Source: Streptomyces sp. NBC_00102
GTDB taxonomy: Bacteria; Actinomycetota; Actinomycetes; Streptomycetales; Streptomycetaceae
Length of the DNA stretch: 64,000 nucleotides
NCBI RefSeq assembly: GCF_026343115.1
Contig: NZ_JAPEMC010000002.1
Location: 620,001-684,000, forward strand
Direction of reading: 5' to 3'
Shown piece by piece: positions 8,617 through 22,200 of this stretch. The position numbers and the translations under genes were made by a program. The notes beneath the pieces are model-generated. The model saw only the letters and a program-made list of their open reading frames with translations, did no database searches and had not been told where the DNA came from. Each line of letters starts with the position of its first letter. Position 1 is the first letter of the stretch.

Positions 8617-9072
8617 GTGTCCACGCCGTTCGACGAACAGATCGAGCAACTGCAGGAGACCTACCGGACGCAGTTGGCGCAGATCGACGACATGCAGCGC
8701 CGGATGCGCGAGGTGTCCGGCACGGCGACCGCCAAGGCGCAGGCCATGAAGGTGACCGTCGGCCCGCAGGGCGAGCTGACCTCGGTCGAGTTCCCGACCG
8801 GCGCCTACCGGCGGTTGACGCCGAAGGAACTGGCGGACCTGGTGCTCTCCACCGTCCAGGAGGCGCGGGCGAAGGCGACCGCCGAACTGGCACAGGTCAT
8901 GGCACCGCATCTGCCCGAGGGGCTGGACGCCGAACACCTGCTGCGGGGCACGGCCGACGTGAAACGGCTCATGCCGCCGGAGCCGGCCATGTCCGAAGCG
9001 GTACGGCAGTACGTGGAGCAGGGGCGCATCGCCCCGGACTCCGCGGACGGGCCGAAGATCGCGCACAACTGA
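8617..9072 (+). CDS. YbaB/EbfC-family protein of the giant-protein cassette
   Basis: 151 residues from the GTG at 8617, chosen because GAGGAGGAG ends seven bases upstream and because coding character starts there. The N-terminal coiled-coil (EQIEQLQETYRTQLAQIDDMQRRM split by short gaps) is followed by a small beta part with VTVGPQGELTSVEF, the classic YbaB/EbfC fold. A C-terminal extension of about 60 residues contains MPPEPAMSEAVRQY. Classical members bind DNA, but YbaB-like proteins such as EspL also accompany type VII secretion substrates in actinobacteria. Its position directly ahead of a WXG100-like gene and the giant protein favours a chaperone or assembly role here. Confidence 0.75.
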   Translation: MSTPFDEQIEQLQETYRTQLAQIDDMQRRMREVSGTATAKAQAMKVTVGPQGELTSVEFPTGAYRRLTPKELADLVLSTVQEARAKATAELAQVMAPHLPEGLDAEHLLRGTADVKRLMPPEPAMSEAVRQYVEQGRIAPDSADGPKIAHN

Positions 9073-9155
9073 CCCCTGCTCCCGCCCCACGCCCCACATC
9101 GCGCCCCCCGGCGGACGCGGTGCCCGTACCGACCCCGCCCGAGGAGTGAGCGCAC

Positions 9156-9509
9156 ATGCCGCAGGTCACCCGTGTCGACACCGAGGGGCTGCAGAAGGGC
9201 GCGGACCTGCTGGGGCCCCTCGGTGAACGGCTCCTGGTGTTCGTCCAGGGCACGCTCCGTGAGCTCAACTCGATGTCGCCGGAGGGGAACGACAAGTTCG
9301 GCCGGCAGTTCGCGGCGAAGCGCGACCCGTTGGCCGCCGAGCTCGGAGAGGGCCTGGAATCCCTGAGCAGGCTCGTCACCTCCATCGGGGACGGGCTCAA
9401 CTCCATGGTCGCCGTCTTCGACGGCGCCGAGCGGAACGCCTCCACCCTGACCGCGCGCCTGAACTCCCAGCTGAACGAGGGCGGCGGCAACGGCGGAGGT
9501 CGCCGGTAG
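9156..9509 (+). CDS. Small WXG100/EspC-like helical protein
   Basis: 117 residues, ATG preceded by GAGGAG at good spacing. It is entirely helical in character, with two long amphipathic segments (about 10-45 and 55-105) and a Gly/Asn-rich tail. There is no W-x-G motif; the turn region reads MSPEGNDKFGRQFAAKRD, resembling EspC-type or WXG-like type VII secretion targets. The last base of its TAG stop is the first base of the GTG start of the giant gene, so the two are translationally coupled. It probably pairs with the WXG-like N-terminus of the giant protein as a secretion partner; this is inferred from size and context. Confidence 0.65.
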   Translation: MPQVTRVDTEGLQKGADLLGPLGERLLVFVQGTLRELNSMSPEGNDKFGRQFAAKRDPLAAELGEGLESLSRLVTSIGDGLNSMVAVFDGAERNASTLTARLNSQLNEGGGNGGGRR

Positions 9510-10280
9510 TGGCAGGTGCTCCCGAGCCGCTCCGCTGGGCGGCTTACCTCACCGGCACGGAACTGCCCGAGGCGGACCCCGCCGGGCTGCGCCGCCAGGG
9601 AGAGATCTGGGCCGATCTGGGCCGAAGAGTCCAGAGCATGGTGAGCGAGGTCAACGCCGCCAACGCCCAGGTCCAGGGGCACATCACGGGTGATCCCGCC
9701 GAGGCGTTCACCGACTACATGCGGCAGTTGAACACCACCCTGCCCGGGTTGGCGCAGGCCGCGGAGAACATGCAGATCATGCATGACGACTTCGCCCTCC
9801 AGGTCGAGCACGCCACCAACCTGGTGATCGCGATGCTCTCGTGGATGCTGGTCGAGCTCGCGTTCCTGGCGAACTCGCTGTTCGGCCTGGCCGCCGTACC
9901 GGCGCTGATCACCGGCGTACGCGCGGTGATCATGGCGATCCTGCGGCGTCTGCTGCTCTCGACGGCGGTCGGCGCCGGGATGATGACCGGCCTGGAGACG
10001 CTGCTCCAGGCGATCGAGATCCTGGAGGGACACCGCAAGAAGCTCGACCCGAACGCCATCAAGGACATGGCGATCGGCGGCGCGATCGGCGGCGCGGCCT
10101 TCGGCGCCCTGTCCGGACTCGGCAGAGTGGTCGCGCCCCGCGCGTCGAACTCGCTGATCGGTAGAACCCTGATCGGCGGCACGGCCGGCGTCGTCGGCGG
10201 CGCGGCGGCGAACGCCGCGATCGGTGGGGAGATGGATCTGGGACTGGCGTTCCTCGGCGGTGCGGCGGGAGCCGCCCTGG
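9509..10280 (+). other. N-terminal WXG100-like export domain of the giant protein
   Basis: Residues 1-257. Residues 1-100 are helical (EIWADLGRRVQSMVSEVN, DYMRQLNTTLPGLAQAAE). Residues 105-170 are strongly hydrophobic (VIAMLSWMLVELAFLANSL, then VPALITGVRAVIMAILRRL). Residues 187-257 are small-residue zippers of the type AIGGAIGGAAFGAL and LIGGTAGVVGGAAANAA. This layout is typical of WXG100-like/CpnT-type N-termini. The hydrophobic and zipper parts could insert into a membrane. Confidence 0.7.
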
Positions 10281-13200
10281 GGACGCCGGGCACGGGCGGC
10301 GGGACCCGAGGGAAGGACCCGGCCGGCGTCGTCCCCGACGTGGCAGACCTGGTCAAGGCGCCGGACGAATCGACGTTCACCGGGCCCGGGGGACCGAAGG
10401 GCCGGTCGGTCGTCGATCCACTGACGGTCGCCACCGGCACAACCTCCGGGCCCGGCACCACGGGCGCCGCCGGAGGCACGACCGGTGCTCCTCGCAGCGG
10501 CACGGCGGCGGGTGCGGCCGACCCCGGCCCCGCGCCCGTCATCGGCACGACAGGTGGGGGTGCCCGCGCGTCCGACGGGGCGCCGGCTCCGAGCACGAGC
10601 ACGCGTACGGTCGCGGGCCCGTACGAAGGCTCCGGTACGGGACCCGGGGAGGACGGACGTACGGCCACGGGGTCGGCGACGGCGACGGCCGAGAACGAGG
10701 GAACGCCAACTCCGGCCGCGACAAGGGCCGGTGACGGCACCCCCGCCGGTACGCCCGAGGCGCGCCCCGGTGCCGTGACCGCAACCGGCGACGGCGCCGG
10801 GACCACGCGGCCGGCGGGCGACGGACTGCCGGGCTTCGAAGCGGCGCCCCGCGCCTCGGCCGGACCGGAGACAGTGACCGCCGCGGCGGACGGGGAAGCC
10901 GCGACGGGAACCCCCGACCGCGCGCAGCCCGTCGTGGCCCGAGGGCCCGAGGCCGGGCCGACCGCGGTGGCCAGGGGACCGGAGTCCGGGACCACCGCGC
11001 CCGGAAGCCCGGCCGACGGGGCCGCCGCGGTCAGGGCCCCGGAGCCCGGAGCAGCCTCGACAGCCTCGGCCACGGGCCCGGGAGCCGCGACCGTCCCGGC
11101 GCGGCCCACGGAGCCGGGGGCCACCGTGAACCGTGGCGGTGAGTCGGCGCCGCCCGCCCCCACGTCCGCGCCGGCTACCACGTCCGCGCGCCCTGACACC
11201 GTCGTACCCGCGCCGGCGACCACGTCCGCGCGCCCTGACACCGTCGTACGCGCGCCGGCGACCACGTCCGCGCGCCCTGACACCGTCGTACCCGCGCCGG
11301 GCACCACGTCCGCGCGCCCTGACACCGTCGTACCTGCGCCGGGCACCACGTCCGCGCGCCCTGACACCGTTGTACCCGCGCCGGCTACCACGTCCGCGCG
11401 CCCTGACACCGTTGTACCTGCGCCGGGCACCACGTCCGCGCACCCTGACACCGTTGTACCTGCGCCGGGCACCACGTCCGCGCACCCTGACCCCGTCGCA
11501 CCCGCGCCGGGCACCACGTCCGCGCACCAGGTCGGGGCCGACGCGGCGCCGGTCCGGTCCGCCGGCCCTGACCCCGTGGTGACGACGCGCGAGAAAACCG
11601 CCCCACCGGCAGTCGCACCGGCGACCAACACAGCCGGCGCCGGGCGTCCCGACGCACCGGCCGCCACCGGACGACAGGACACCACCGCGCCCGCGCCCGG
11701 TACGGCACCTCCCAGGCAGCCGGGTGCGGCCCAGCCGGGTCCGTCCACCGCCACGGTCACCCGCGCGGGCGAGCCCCGTACCGAGGCACCGGCCCCCCGG
11801 ACCACCACCCTGGCCGACCCCGCCCCGGGGACCGCGCGCGGCGACGGGGGACCGGAGAGCCGGACACCGCCCAGGGGCGCCCCGGCGCACCGGACCGGGA
11901 CCGTCGAAGCCGGCACGGACGGTGCGCCGCTTCCGCGTACCTCCGACGACACGCCTCCCGGGCGAGGAGAAGACGGAAGCGCGCGAGGAGAAGACGGAAG
12001 CGCGAGCGACCGGGCCTCCCACGACGAGGGCGCACGCCCCCGGGACGAGGCCGACAAGGCCGACGAGGGCGCACGTCCCCGGGACGAGGCCGACGAGAGC
12101 GCACGCCCCCGCGACGAGGCCGACGACGGCGCCCTCCCACCGAGCGGCAGGCCCGGGGACGCCGAGTCGGCCGAGCCCTCTCCCCCCGGGACCGCGGAGG
12201 CGGCCCACACCGGCGGGTCCTACGTCTTCCGGGACGACGACCCGCTGCTCGGCGCGACCTGGCGCCGGGCCCAGGACGAGGTGACCGACCGCTACCGCTT
12301 CCGCTTCGAGGTCGAGGAGATGGCGGAGCGGCGGGTGGCGGAGGCGTTCGCCGCGTACCTGGACGACCCGAACCCCGTGCACCGCCTTCCCGAACGGGCG
12401 CTCCCGGACGAGGAATCGGCGCAGGATGTCCAGGCGCTTCGGACGTCCTCGGCACCGCCCCGCGTGGAACGGACCTCCGAGGACGGCCCCTTCGTCCTGG
12501 CCGACCCCGCCGACGCGCGGTTCCGCGTGGTGCAGTCAGAGACCCGGGACGCCTTCCTGGTGCTCGGTAACGACCGTGAACTCCCGCCGGCCGTAAGGGC
12601 GGAGGCGGAAGCGCGGCGCCAGGAGGTCAAGAGCTGGTTCGACGCGCGCTGGGAACCCGACGCGGAGGCGTACCAGCGGGGTGACATCTCCCTCGCGGAG
12701 TTCCGCTCGCGGTTCGACGAACTGTCCGCCGGGCTGCGCGACGACTTCGAGATCAAGTCCGCGGTGCGCCTGGCGCGGGAGTCCGCCCGGGAGACGTTCG
12801 AGGAGTTCGAGACGCGGCTGCGGGACGAGGGCATGTCGGCGCCCCCCGGCGGGCTCCGGGCCGCGCGGTACCTGACGGCCCTGTCGGAGCTGCCGAGGTC
12901 CGCGGTCGCGCGCGCCCGTGAGGCGTTCGCCGACGACGTGGTGGCGGAGGTGAACCGGCTCGCCGAGCAACAGCGGTCCGCCGGCGACGGCACCCGTGCC
13001 GAACCGCTCGACTGGCCGCGGCTGCACGACGATCTGCGCGCCGAAACACGGGACCTGGCACGCGGTCTGCGGGCCCGTCTGGAGCTGGAGGTCACCGCCG
13101 AACGCATCTTCGACCGCGCCGTCGGGGCGGCCCGGGTGGAGGAGCGTCTGACGCGGGGCGCCGAGGACGGGATCGCCACGGTCGAGCGGATCGGCCTGTG

Positions 13201-16200
13201 GACGGACCGGGCCCGCCAGGACTTCCGTACCGACTTCGAGAGCGTCACCCGTGTGCTGCCGGGCGGCGACGGCCCGCCCACCCGGCGGACGCCCTTCGAG
13301 CAGTGGGTGGAGCGGCGCGAGGCCCTCGCGCCGGGGATGGACGATCTGGCCGCCCGCTGGGAGGCGCGGCTGCGGGCCACAGCGGCCGAGGAGTCCCGGC
13401 GCGCCCAGGCCGACAGGCGGGTCGAGGCCGCCCACGCCAGGTGGATGCGGTCCACCGGCCGGGAGCGGATCGAGGCCGAGACGGTGGACACCGCCGCGGT
13501 GGCCGCGGCCCACGGCGCGGAACTGACCGCCCGGGGCGAGGAGTTCCTGGCCGGCCGGGAGCGACGGGACCTGACCCCCGAGGACTGGAAGTCGTACGCC
13601 TTCCGGATGCGGCGGGCCCACGCCCGGCTCCTCGACGAACTGCCGACGCGCTTCGAGTACCAGGTCGCCCTGGAGCGAGCCCTGCAGGGGGCGGAGGTGC
13701 GCTTCGACCGGCTGGGTGTCGACGGGGCGCACGCCCGGCGCGCCCGCGAGCAGTTGCGGCAGGACGTCACCCGGGACTTCGGCGAGCTGGCGGGCCGGGC
13801 CGGGAACGGCACCTGGAAACCGAAGCGGGTGGCGGCCGGCGAGGCCGCCTTCTTCCACCGGTATCTGCCGTCGCTGGAACAGTCGATGCCGCACCGGCTG
13901 CGGTTGGAGTACGGCCTGGAACGGGCGTTGACCGAGGGCGGCGAGCAGTTCGCCCGGCTGACCACCCGGCGCGGAGAGCTGACCGAACGCGCCGAGTACC
14001 GGTACGACGTCGAGGAGGCCACCCGGGACCGGCTGGGCGAAGGGTTCCGCGGTGACTGGGTGCGCCGCTACCACGACGTCTACGGCCCCGACGCACGTGA
14101 CATGGACGGCTGGCTGGCGCGCGAGCGGGAGGACGGCGACACCTTCGGCAGCACGGTCCGCTCCGAGTGGGACGCCCTGCGCGAGGAGATCGAGCAGGCG
14201 GACCGTCGGCGCGGGGAGGCGGCGGCAGCCGTCGAGCGCGAACGGGCCGAGCAGGAGGGCAGGGAGCGGCGGCAGCAGATGGCCGCCAACTTCGACTCCC
14301 TGCTCAACAGGGACGTGTCACTGCGCGACTTCGTGAGGGACGCCGGGGCAGCGCCCGGCGAGATCCGCACGGCGCGCGTGCGCGCGGAGTACGAACAGGA
14401 AGTGGAGGCACTCGGGTCGGGCTTCGCCCGGGAGTGGGCCGACCTCCCGCGCTCCGTCCCCCGGGAGGATCTGCCCGGAGCCCGCACTCGGCTGATCGAC
14501 AGGACGCGGCAGGAATGGAACGACCTCGCCGACGCGGCCCGGAAGGAGGACAGCGCGTACCGGGCTTGGGAGAGCGACCCGGCCCGGGTCCTGGACCTGG
14601 CTCGGTGGGAGATCGACCGCGCCCCCTATCGGGAGGACACCCGCCCCGGTGATCTTCCGGGCCCCTCGGACCGGGACGCGGACGGTGCCACCCAGCTCCA
14701 GGTCCAGGAGTTGGCGGCCCGCCCGGAGCAGGCACCGGATGACCTGCGGGCCGCCGTCGGGAGCAGGGACCACGCCTACACCGTTTTCGGCGAACGGTTC
14801 TCCGCATTCCGCGAGTTGGGCGGCGCCGAGGCGGCGGAGCGGGTCACTGCCGTGCGGGAGAGGTTCGCCGACGCCTGGGGACAGGACCGTGCCACCGCGG
14901 CACCGGCCGAGCTGACACCCGCCCGCGTCGACGCGCTCCGGGAGCTGGACGCCGGGCTCGTCTCCGCCCGGGAGGCCGTCACCGCACGGGAGGCGGCCCG
15001 CGAGGTCTTCCACCGCGAGGTCGCCACCGTGGTGCCCGCCGTTCTCGCGAGCGCCGACGGCTTCACCACCTCTGCGCCCGCGGCCGGACTGGCGGCCCAG
15101 TTCCAGGACCTGGTGGCCGACGGGGCGACGGCCGAGGCGCGGGCGCCCCGCACGGAGACGGTGCGGGAGTTCCGGCAGCGGTACGCCGACGCCCACGCGG
15201 CCTGGACGGCGGACCGCGAGGCGCACGCCGCCTTCGACCGCGCGCTCCACGCCCGGACCGGCCGGAGTCCGCACGACGGATTCGCGTACCGGCAACGACT
15301 GGGCACGCTCGCCGAGCGCACCTGGTACGAGCGGCAGCTCGACGTCCTGCGTCAGGAGTACGCCGCCGAACGGGCCCTGGCACTGGCCGTCGAGGACGCC
15401 GAGGAGCGCCAGGAGCGGCTGCGGCAACTGGACGAGAACGTCCGCCGGGCCGCGGCGCACCAGCGCCGCCTGGCCCCGGAGGCCGTGGAACGGACGCGCC
15501 GGTTCTTCGAGCACGCCGACCGGTTCCGCGCCGACCGCGCCTGGGGCGAGGAGGTGCGCGGCTGGTACGAACAGCAGCGCCTGGCCCTCCACGCACCGGT
15601 GGTCGAGCGGCTCGGCCGGTACGGTCCCGAGGCGCGCGAAGCCGCAGTGGCGAGGTACGACGCGCAGGTCCAGGCACTGCGGCAGGTGGCGGAGGCCCGG
15701 CACCGCGCCGAACTCGACCGTGTCGCGCCGTTCGCGGACGAACCCCCGGGCACCGTACGGATGGAGAACGCGGAGACCGTCCGGTGGGCCCGGACCCGGG
15801 TCGAGAGCCTGCGCGAGGAGCACGTCCGTACCGTCGAAGCCGCTCGGGCCGCCGCCCCGACGGGCGGGCTGGTCGCGCCCCCGGCGTACGCCGACGCCGA
15901 CGACTGGCGGGCCCCTGCCTGGCAGGACGCCCAGCGGACCCTGTACCAGCGGTACGCCGAACTGCTGGCACGGTCGGACACGGCCGAAGGCGTGGACAGA
16001 GCCGATGCCGATGCCGGAGAGCAAGGGGAGAGCGCCCCCGGCACGCCCGCCCAAGACCCCGTCGACGCCGCCACCTTCGACGAGGCATTCCGCGTGTGGG
16101 CGCGGGACAAGACCTCCGTACTGACCGAGGAAGAGCTGACCGCCGTCCGCGAGCAGGTCCGCACGGAACGCACCCGGCTCTCCGCCGTCGCCTCCGACAC

Positions 16201-19200
16201 CTCCGACACCGCCGGGGCCGTCCGGACGGTCCAGGACGCCTTCACCGTGGCGGCGGTCCGGCAGCGCGGACTCGACCACGCGCAGGCCGCGTTCGAGCGC
16301 ACGTTCCGCACCTGGTGGCAGGAGACGTTCGACGCCTCCGTGCGAAGCGGGCTGACGGACGGGTCCGGGACATCCTTCGAGCCGGACCCGGTGACGGCCG
16401 GAGCGGTCCACGACCGGCTCGCCGCCGAATTCCACGACCGGGTGGGCCGGTTGGTGGACCGTTCCTTCACGGGCATCGACCCGGAACGCACCCTCGACGG
16501 GACGGTGCGGCAGGCGGTCCGCGATCTACGGGACATGATCGCGCCGCTGCCGAACGAGTTCGACCGGCGGCTTCACCTCCTCCTGCTCGACCCCGCCTTC
16601 GAGACGGCTGTCGCCTCGTTCCCCGGCCACCGGGGTGCCGGACGCGCCACGGCCCTGACCGCGACCGAGGAAGCCCCGGCCGCCGCCCACGAGCAGTTGC
16701 TGTCCGCCTTCGCTGCCGAGGGCACCCCGGTCTCCGAACCAGGGCGGGCCCGGGTGCTCCATGACGCCCGGAGCGTGCTGAACGACGTCTTCGACCGGTT
16801 CGAGCGCCCTGGCGCGGACACCGACGACCGGGCCGCGTCGATCGACAGGCGGGCCAGGCTGGACGCGGTGCTGCGCGGGCTGCCGCTGCGACTGGCCGAA
16901 CAGGCGGTCCGGGAACACCAGATCGTCCGCGTCCAGCAGGACGTGCGGGAGGCCGTGGCCTCCTGGGCGGAAGCCGGCCCCCGCACCGACGCGGCGTTCC
17001 TCGGCCGCTTCCCGGTGGACTTCGGCGCACCCAGCCAGAAGCTCGTCGCCGAACTCGGGGTGACGATGGCCGTCGTCGTCGACCAGCGACTCGATCAGGT
17101 GCTGGCCGAGACGGAGAGGCTCGGGCCGCAGGAACGGGCGGAGCACTGGCAGGAGGCCTACCGGCAACTGGCGGCCTCCGAGCGGCTGCACACCTGGCTG
17201 ACCGTCCGGCACGCCCGCGACCGGATCGGCGCGGTCGCCGACGAACTCCTGGCCGCGCACCTTCCCCAGTGGCGTGAGGCCCACGGCGACCGGCCTCTCG
17301 GCGAAGCCGACACCGCTCGCGTCCGGGCCGGCCTGGAGGAACGCCTTCGGTCGGCGTTCGACGTCCTCCACCCGCGCCACACCTTCGTCCTCGACGACGA
17401 AGACGCCCTCGGGCGCAGATGGGACGCAGTCCTGGCCGCGGAGGCCCGGGCACTCCCCGCGCACTTCGCCTTCGAGTCCACCGTAGGCACCGCCCTGCAC
17501 GGAGCCGCCCGCTCCTTCGAGGCGCTGCGGGGCGACCGCGGGATCGAGGACGACCGGTTCACCGCTCTCGGCGGCGACTTCCGTCGCGACTTCCTCGACG
17601 CCTACGAGACGCTGTGGGCGCCGCAGAAGCTCCCCTCCGCCTGGGCCGACCACGATGCCGCCCGCCCCGACCCCTTCACCACCGGCCTGGCCGCCGCCCG
17701 CCTGGGCGCCCTGGACCCGGAGGGAAGCCGCGGAGCCCGTTCCGGACGCTCCCGCAGGGCCCCCAGGATCTCCGCCCCGGGTCCTGTTCCCGACACCTCG
17801 CGGGAAGCGGGCCCTTCGGCGTCCGGCGCCGGCCGGAGCGGCGGGGGCGAGCACCTCGGACCGGAGATGGACTGGGACTCCGGACCCCGGTCCGCGTTCG
17901 CGCCGGGCGTGGGCGGGGACCTGGTGGACCGTCTGCGGGCCGCGTCCGACACGGAGACCCTGAAGAGCCGGTGGACGCACGCCATGGTCCTGCTCCGGCC
18001 GGCCGTGCTGATCGGGACGGAACCGGAGACGGCCGCGCTGAGGGAGGCCCAGCGGCACGCCGGGTTCCGGATCATGGAGGTGCTCGGCCGGTCCGACGGC
18101 CCGACATGGACCAGGGCCCTGGTGGAGACGGACGCCGAGGACCTGGCGGACGAGCTCGCCGCGGCGACGCCCGGCATCCGCTCCGAGCAGACGGCGCTGC
18201 GGGCAGGTGCTCCGCACGGGGCTCCGGACTCCGCCGCCCGGTCGGCCCCCGACGCCCAGCTCCTGGGCGAGGCGGCCCGGGAAGCGGTCCGGGCCGCCTC
18301 CCGGGGCGGGGAGCGGTCCGCGGTTCCGGCCGACGCCCTGGCCGCCTTCCTGAACAGGTCCGCCGCCCGCACCTGGCACGAGGACTGGCCGGCCGCGGAC
18401 CTCGCGCGGATGGCCGCCGCCGACGCGACCTGGGTGGCCCCCGGACACACCGAGCTCGTCGACGCGCTCATGCACCCGGCCCACCTGCACGTGGTGAAGG
18501 CGATCGTCCGCCGGCCGGAACTCGGCACGATCCTCCAGGCGCGTCCCCAGCACCTGGACGTGCTGTCGGGCTCCGGTGAGCTGCTGCGGAGACTGGGCGC
18601 GCTGGACTCCATGACGCTCGCCGCGTACGCGCTCGGCCCGAGCCATCTGGACGCGAAGCTGGCCCCTTCGGCGGACGGCAGGCGCGAGTTGGTCGAGGCG
18701 ATCGAGAACAGGTCTCCCGACGCGGCGCACCTGCTCGACGCCGTCGAAGTGGCGACCGTCCTCAACGGCCGGACCTCCCACATCCTCGCCGTCTCGTCCT
18801 CCGAGATCGTCGCCGACCTCGTGGCCCTCCTGCCCGATCTGGCCTCCGCAGTACTGGCCGGCACGGCCGAGAGCGCACGGTCCTTCGCCCGCGAGGAGAC
18901 GCTGACCTCCGCCGTCTTCGCCCGGGTGGAGGCCGACGCGGAGATCGACGTCGCCGCCCTGTACACCAACCGGGAACTGCGCACGCGTCTGCAGACCCAC
19001 GCCGACCAGACGGACCTCCTGCTGCGGGCACCGGACCTGCTGGCGGCCGTGACCCGCGACCTCGGTCTGCTGGACGTCCTGGGACGCGACGCGCGGCTGA
19101 TCGACGTGCTCTCCGACGCGCCGGACTTCGCCAACCGTCTCGGCGCCGACCCACGCCTGGTGACCGCCGCGGTGGACAACCCCGCCGTCGCCGGTCTCCT

Positions 19201-22200
19201 CTCCCGCGACCCCGCCCACTTCGACGCCGTACCCGCACACGCCCTGCTGGACGCGGTGCGGCAGGCGGCACCCGTGACCCGGACCGAGAGGGGAGGCCCC
19301 ACCACACGGACCCCGAGGCCGTCGACCGGGGACACGGTCTCGCTGCCGGACCTGCGGGCCGCGCTGCCCGCCCTGGACGCCGCCCTGACGGTGGAGCCCC
19401 TCCTCGCCCTGGAGCTGCGGGCCGACGCCGACCTCCGGCGGACACTGCTGCTCCACCCGGACCTGCTGGCCGACCCCCACGAGTACCGCCGCCTGCTGGG
19501 GCCCGACGCCGAAACCCTGCGCCCCCTCGTACGGGACAACTCGCCGCTGCTCGCCCCGTACGTCCTCAAGGCCGCCCTGCGCCACCCGGTCCTGCGGTTC
19601 TGGCTCGGCCACTCCCCGAGCCTCCTGGAGGCCGGTCCCGGCGACCCGCGGATCGCGTTCACCGAAGCCGCCGGGGCAGACCCGCTCGTGGGACGGATGG
19701 CCTGGGCCAACCCCGCCATGAGCCTGCTCCTCGACCACCAGTCCCCGGGCTCACCCGACTTCGGCAACCTGCGCGCGTACGGGGAGCTGGGGCCCACCGA
19801 CGAGCGGATCTTCACCCACTACGGGCTCGAAGGCTTCCCCGACCTGCTGTACGTCGAAGACCGGCAGCGGCTGCTCGACGTACTGTTCCGCAGCGACGCG
19901 CTGCTCCGCCTCGCCCGGTACGACCGGCGGGTGCTGGACGCCGTCGACACCGACGCGGTGGCCGGACTCCACGCCCGTCCGCGGGTACTGACCGAGCTGG
20001 CGTCCCGGCCCAACTTCCAGCTTCCCGTGGCTCATTGGCGCGCCCTTTTCCACTCGCCCGGACTGCTGCGCGGACTCGACGTCGACAGCGGTCTGCTGAG
20101 TCTGCTGGCCTCGGCGCCCGAGGTCTTCCGCGAGGCCGTCGCGCGCCCCGCGCTCGTCGACGCGCTCGGCACCGAGGCCTTTCGGACCGGGGTCGCTGCC
20201 GTCGTGGAGGCCCGCAGGGCGGAGAACGCCAAGAAGAGCAAGAAGAAGACGAAGGCATGGACGACCGCACTGGCCAACCTCGTCACGGCACACGGCGGCG
20301 ACGCCGTGCTGTCGCCCGAAGGCGTCCGCCTGCATGCCGACGACGCGCGCTGGGCCGGACTGTGGCACCTGGCGCCGGACACGGCCCGTGCGGAACTCCG
20401 GCGCACCGCCGAGGTACCCGGCAGCGATGAGCGGCTCGCCGCTCTCCTGGCCGTCGACGACCTCGTCCGCGGCAACGGGACGCTGCTCGCCGCCGCCCGC
20501 GGCAGCCGCGCCGCCGGAGCCATGCTCTTCCAGGACCCGGAGCTGGCCGAGATGCTGGTGGCGCGGCCCAGGCTCCTCGCGACCGTCCACGACCCCAACG
20601 CCTCGGTCCTCGTCCTCCTCCGCGACAATCCGTCGCTGACGGCGGCGCTGCGGACGAACGACTCCCTCTACGCGTACACGCTCCTACGCGGCACCGTCAG
20701 CCGGCTCGCCGGTGATCCGGACCTCGTCCGGCGACTCGTCGCCGTACCCGACCTGGTCCGCTTCATGCTCCAGCGCCCGCGCGAACACGCCGTCGCGACC
20801 AGCGACCCCCACCTCAGACAGCTGATGGAGGAGCGGAACGACGTGGCGCGGGTCCTTGCCGACGACGGCCGCGTCGCCGAACTGCTGCTGTCGACCCCCT
20901 CCCTCGCCGCCGAACTGGTCGCCTTCCACACGGGCAGGGACGAGGACACCGCGGTCGTACGGGCCGTGCTGAGCGGGCTCCCGGCGGCCCGGTCGGTCGC
21001 GGCGACACCGGCGTACGCACAGGTACTGCGCCGCTTCCCGGCGGTCAGCGAGTCCATCGCCGCCCACCCCGAGGCGTTCAGCGGCGTGGCGCACTTCCGA
21101 CGCTTTCTGTCGGACGACGAACTCCTGCGCGCGCTCCAGCGCCACCCGGACCACACCGGGCGGGTCCTCGCCTCCGCCGAACTGCTGGAGACGGCACTGC
21201 GGGCCCCCGCCGTCGTGGACGCGCTCGCCGCCGACCCGGAACTGGCACGCCTGCTGGAGCGCGGCCCGCAGCGCGAGTCCCTCCATCAACTGCTGCGCGC
21301 GCAACCTGAGTTGGCGCATGCTATGGCTGTCACCGGGGACGGCCTCGGGCATGCCCTGGTCACCGCGCTCGGAGCGGTACGGGGCCTGACCGACGCGACG
21401 GCCACCGACCCGAGGATCGGGCACGACCTGCGGGACGCCCCCTGGCTCGCCGGCGCCCTGCTGCGCAGCCACGGCCTGGTGGAACACGCTGTGGAGGAAA
21501 GCCCGTTGTGGCGCGCGGCCCGTGCGTCCCAGCCGCTCGCCGACGCCCTCGCCCCGCGCCTGGTGCGCCGGCTCGCCCCCCGCGAGACGCTGCTCCGCCG
21601 GTTCGCCGAGCACCCCTCGGTGCTGGCCGGCACCGACCCCCAGGAGCTGCGGCGGCTGCTCACCGACACCGACCTCACCCGCTTCCTGGACGACACCCCG
21701 CGGTTCGCCGACCGGTTCTTCACCACCGCGGCCCTGCGCGACCGCGCGCTCCAGTCGCAGGGAACCGGCGGAGAACTGCGCCGACTGGCACGCGACGGAG
21801 CGGAGTTCGACCGGCTCTCCGAGGACCCGACCGGGCAGCGCCTGCTGGCCGCGCTGCCCCGGGCCGCCGCCCCCGCCCCCGCCCCCGCCGCGGCACGGCC
21901 GCAGGAGACCGCGCGACCGGGAGTGGGAACGGCGGCGCGGCGCGGCCGGAAGAACGGCAGAGGAGCGGCGAGGGCGGCCGTCACCGTACGAGCCCCGGGG
22001 ACCGAACAGCCGTCGGTATGGGCGCAGGCGCTCACCTCGGTGCCCGAAGCCGCCGGCCTGCTCCTCGCGCCCCGCGGCGCCGCCATCGCCGCCGAAATCG
22101 GCCGCAACCCGGAACTGCTCCCCCTGATGCTGGGCGCGCCGGCGGTCCTCGAAGACCTGACGCTGAACCCCGCCGACTGGCAGGACCACGTCTTCGCCCC

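Larger units (their letters stand above)
10281..12210 (+). other. Low-complexity linker of the giant protein
   Basis: Residues 258-900 are almost only Ala, Pro, Thr, Gly, Asp, Glu and Arg with no predicted fold. The region contains the 42-bp repeat array (11177-11527) and the acidic 30-bp repeats (12023-12121). It is probably a disordered spacer, and likely to vary in length between strains. Confidence 0.75.

Noticed and set aside
11177..11527. Possible CRISPR array
   Set aside because: The units are contiguous, in frame and without unique spacers; it is a coding minisatellite.
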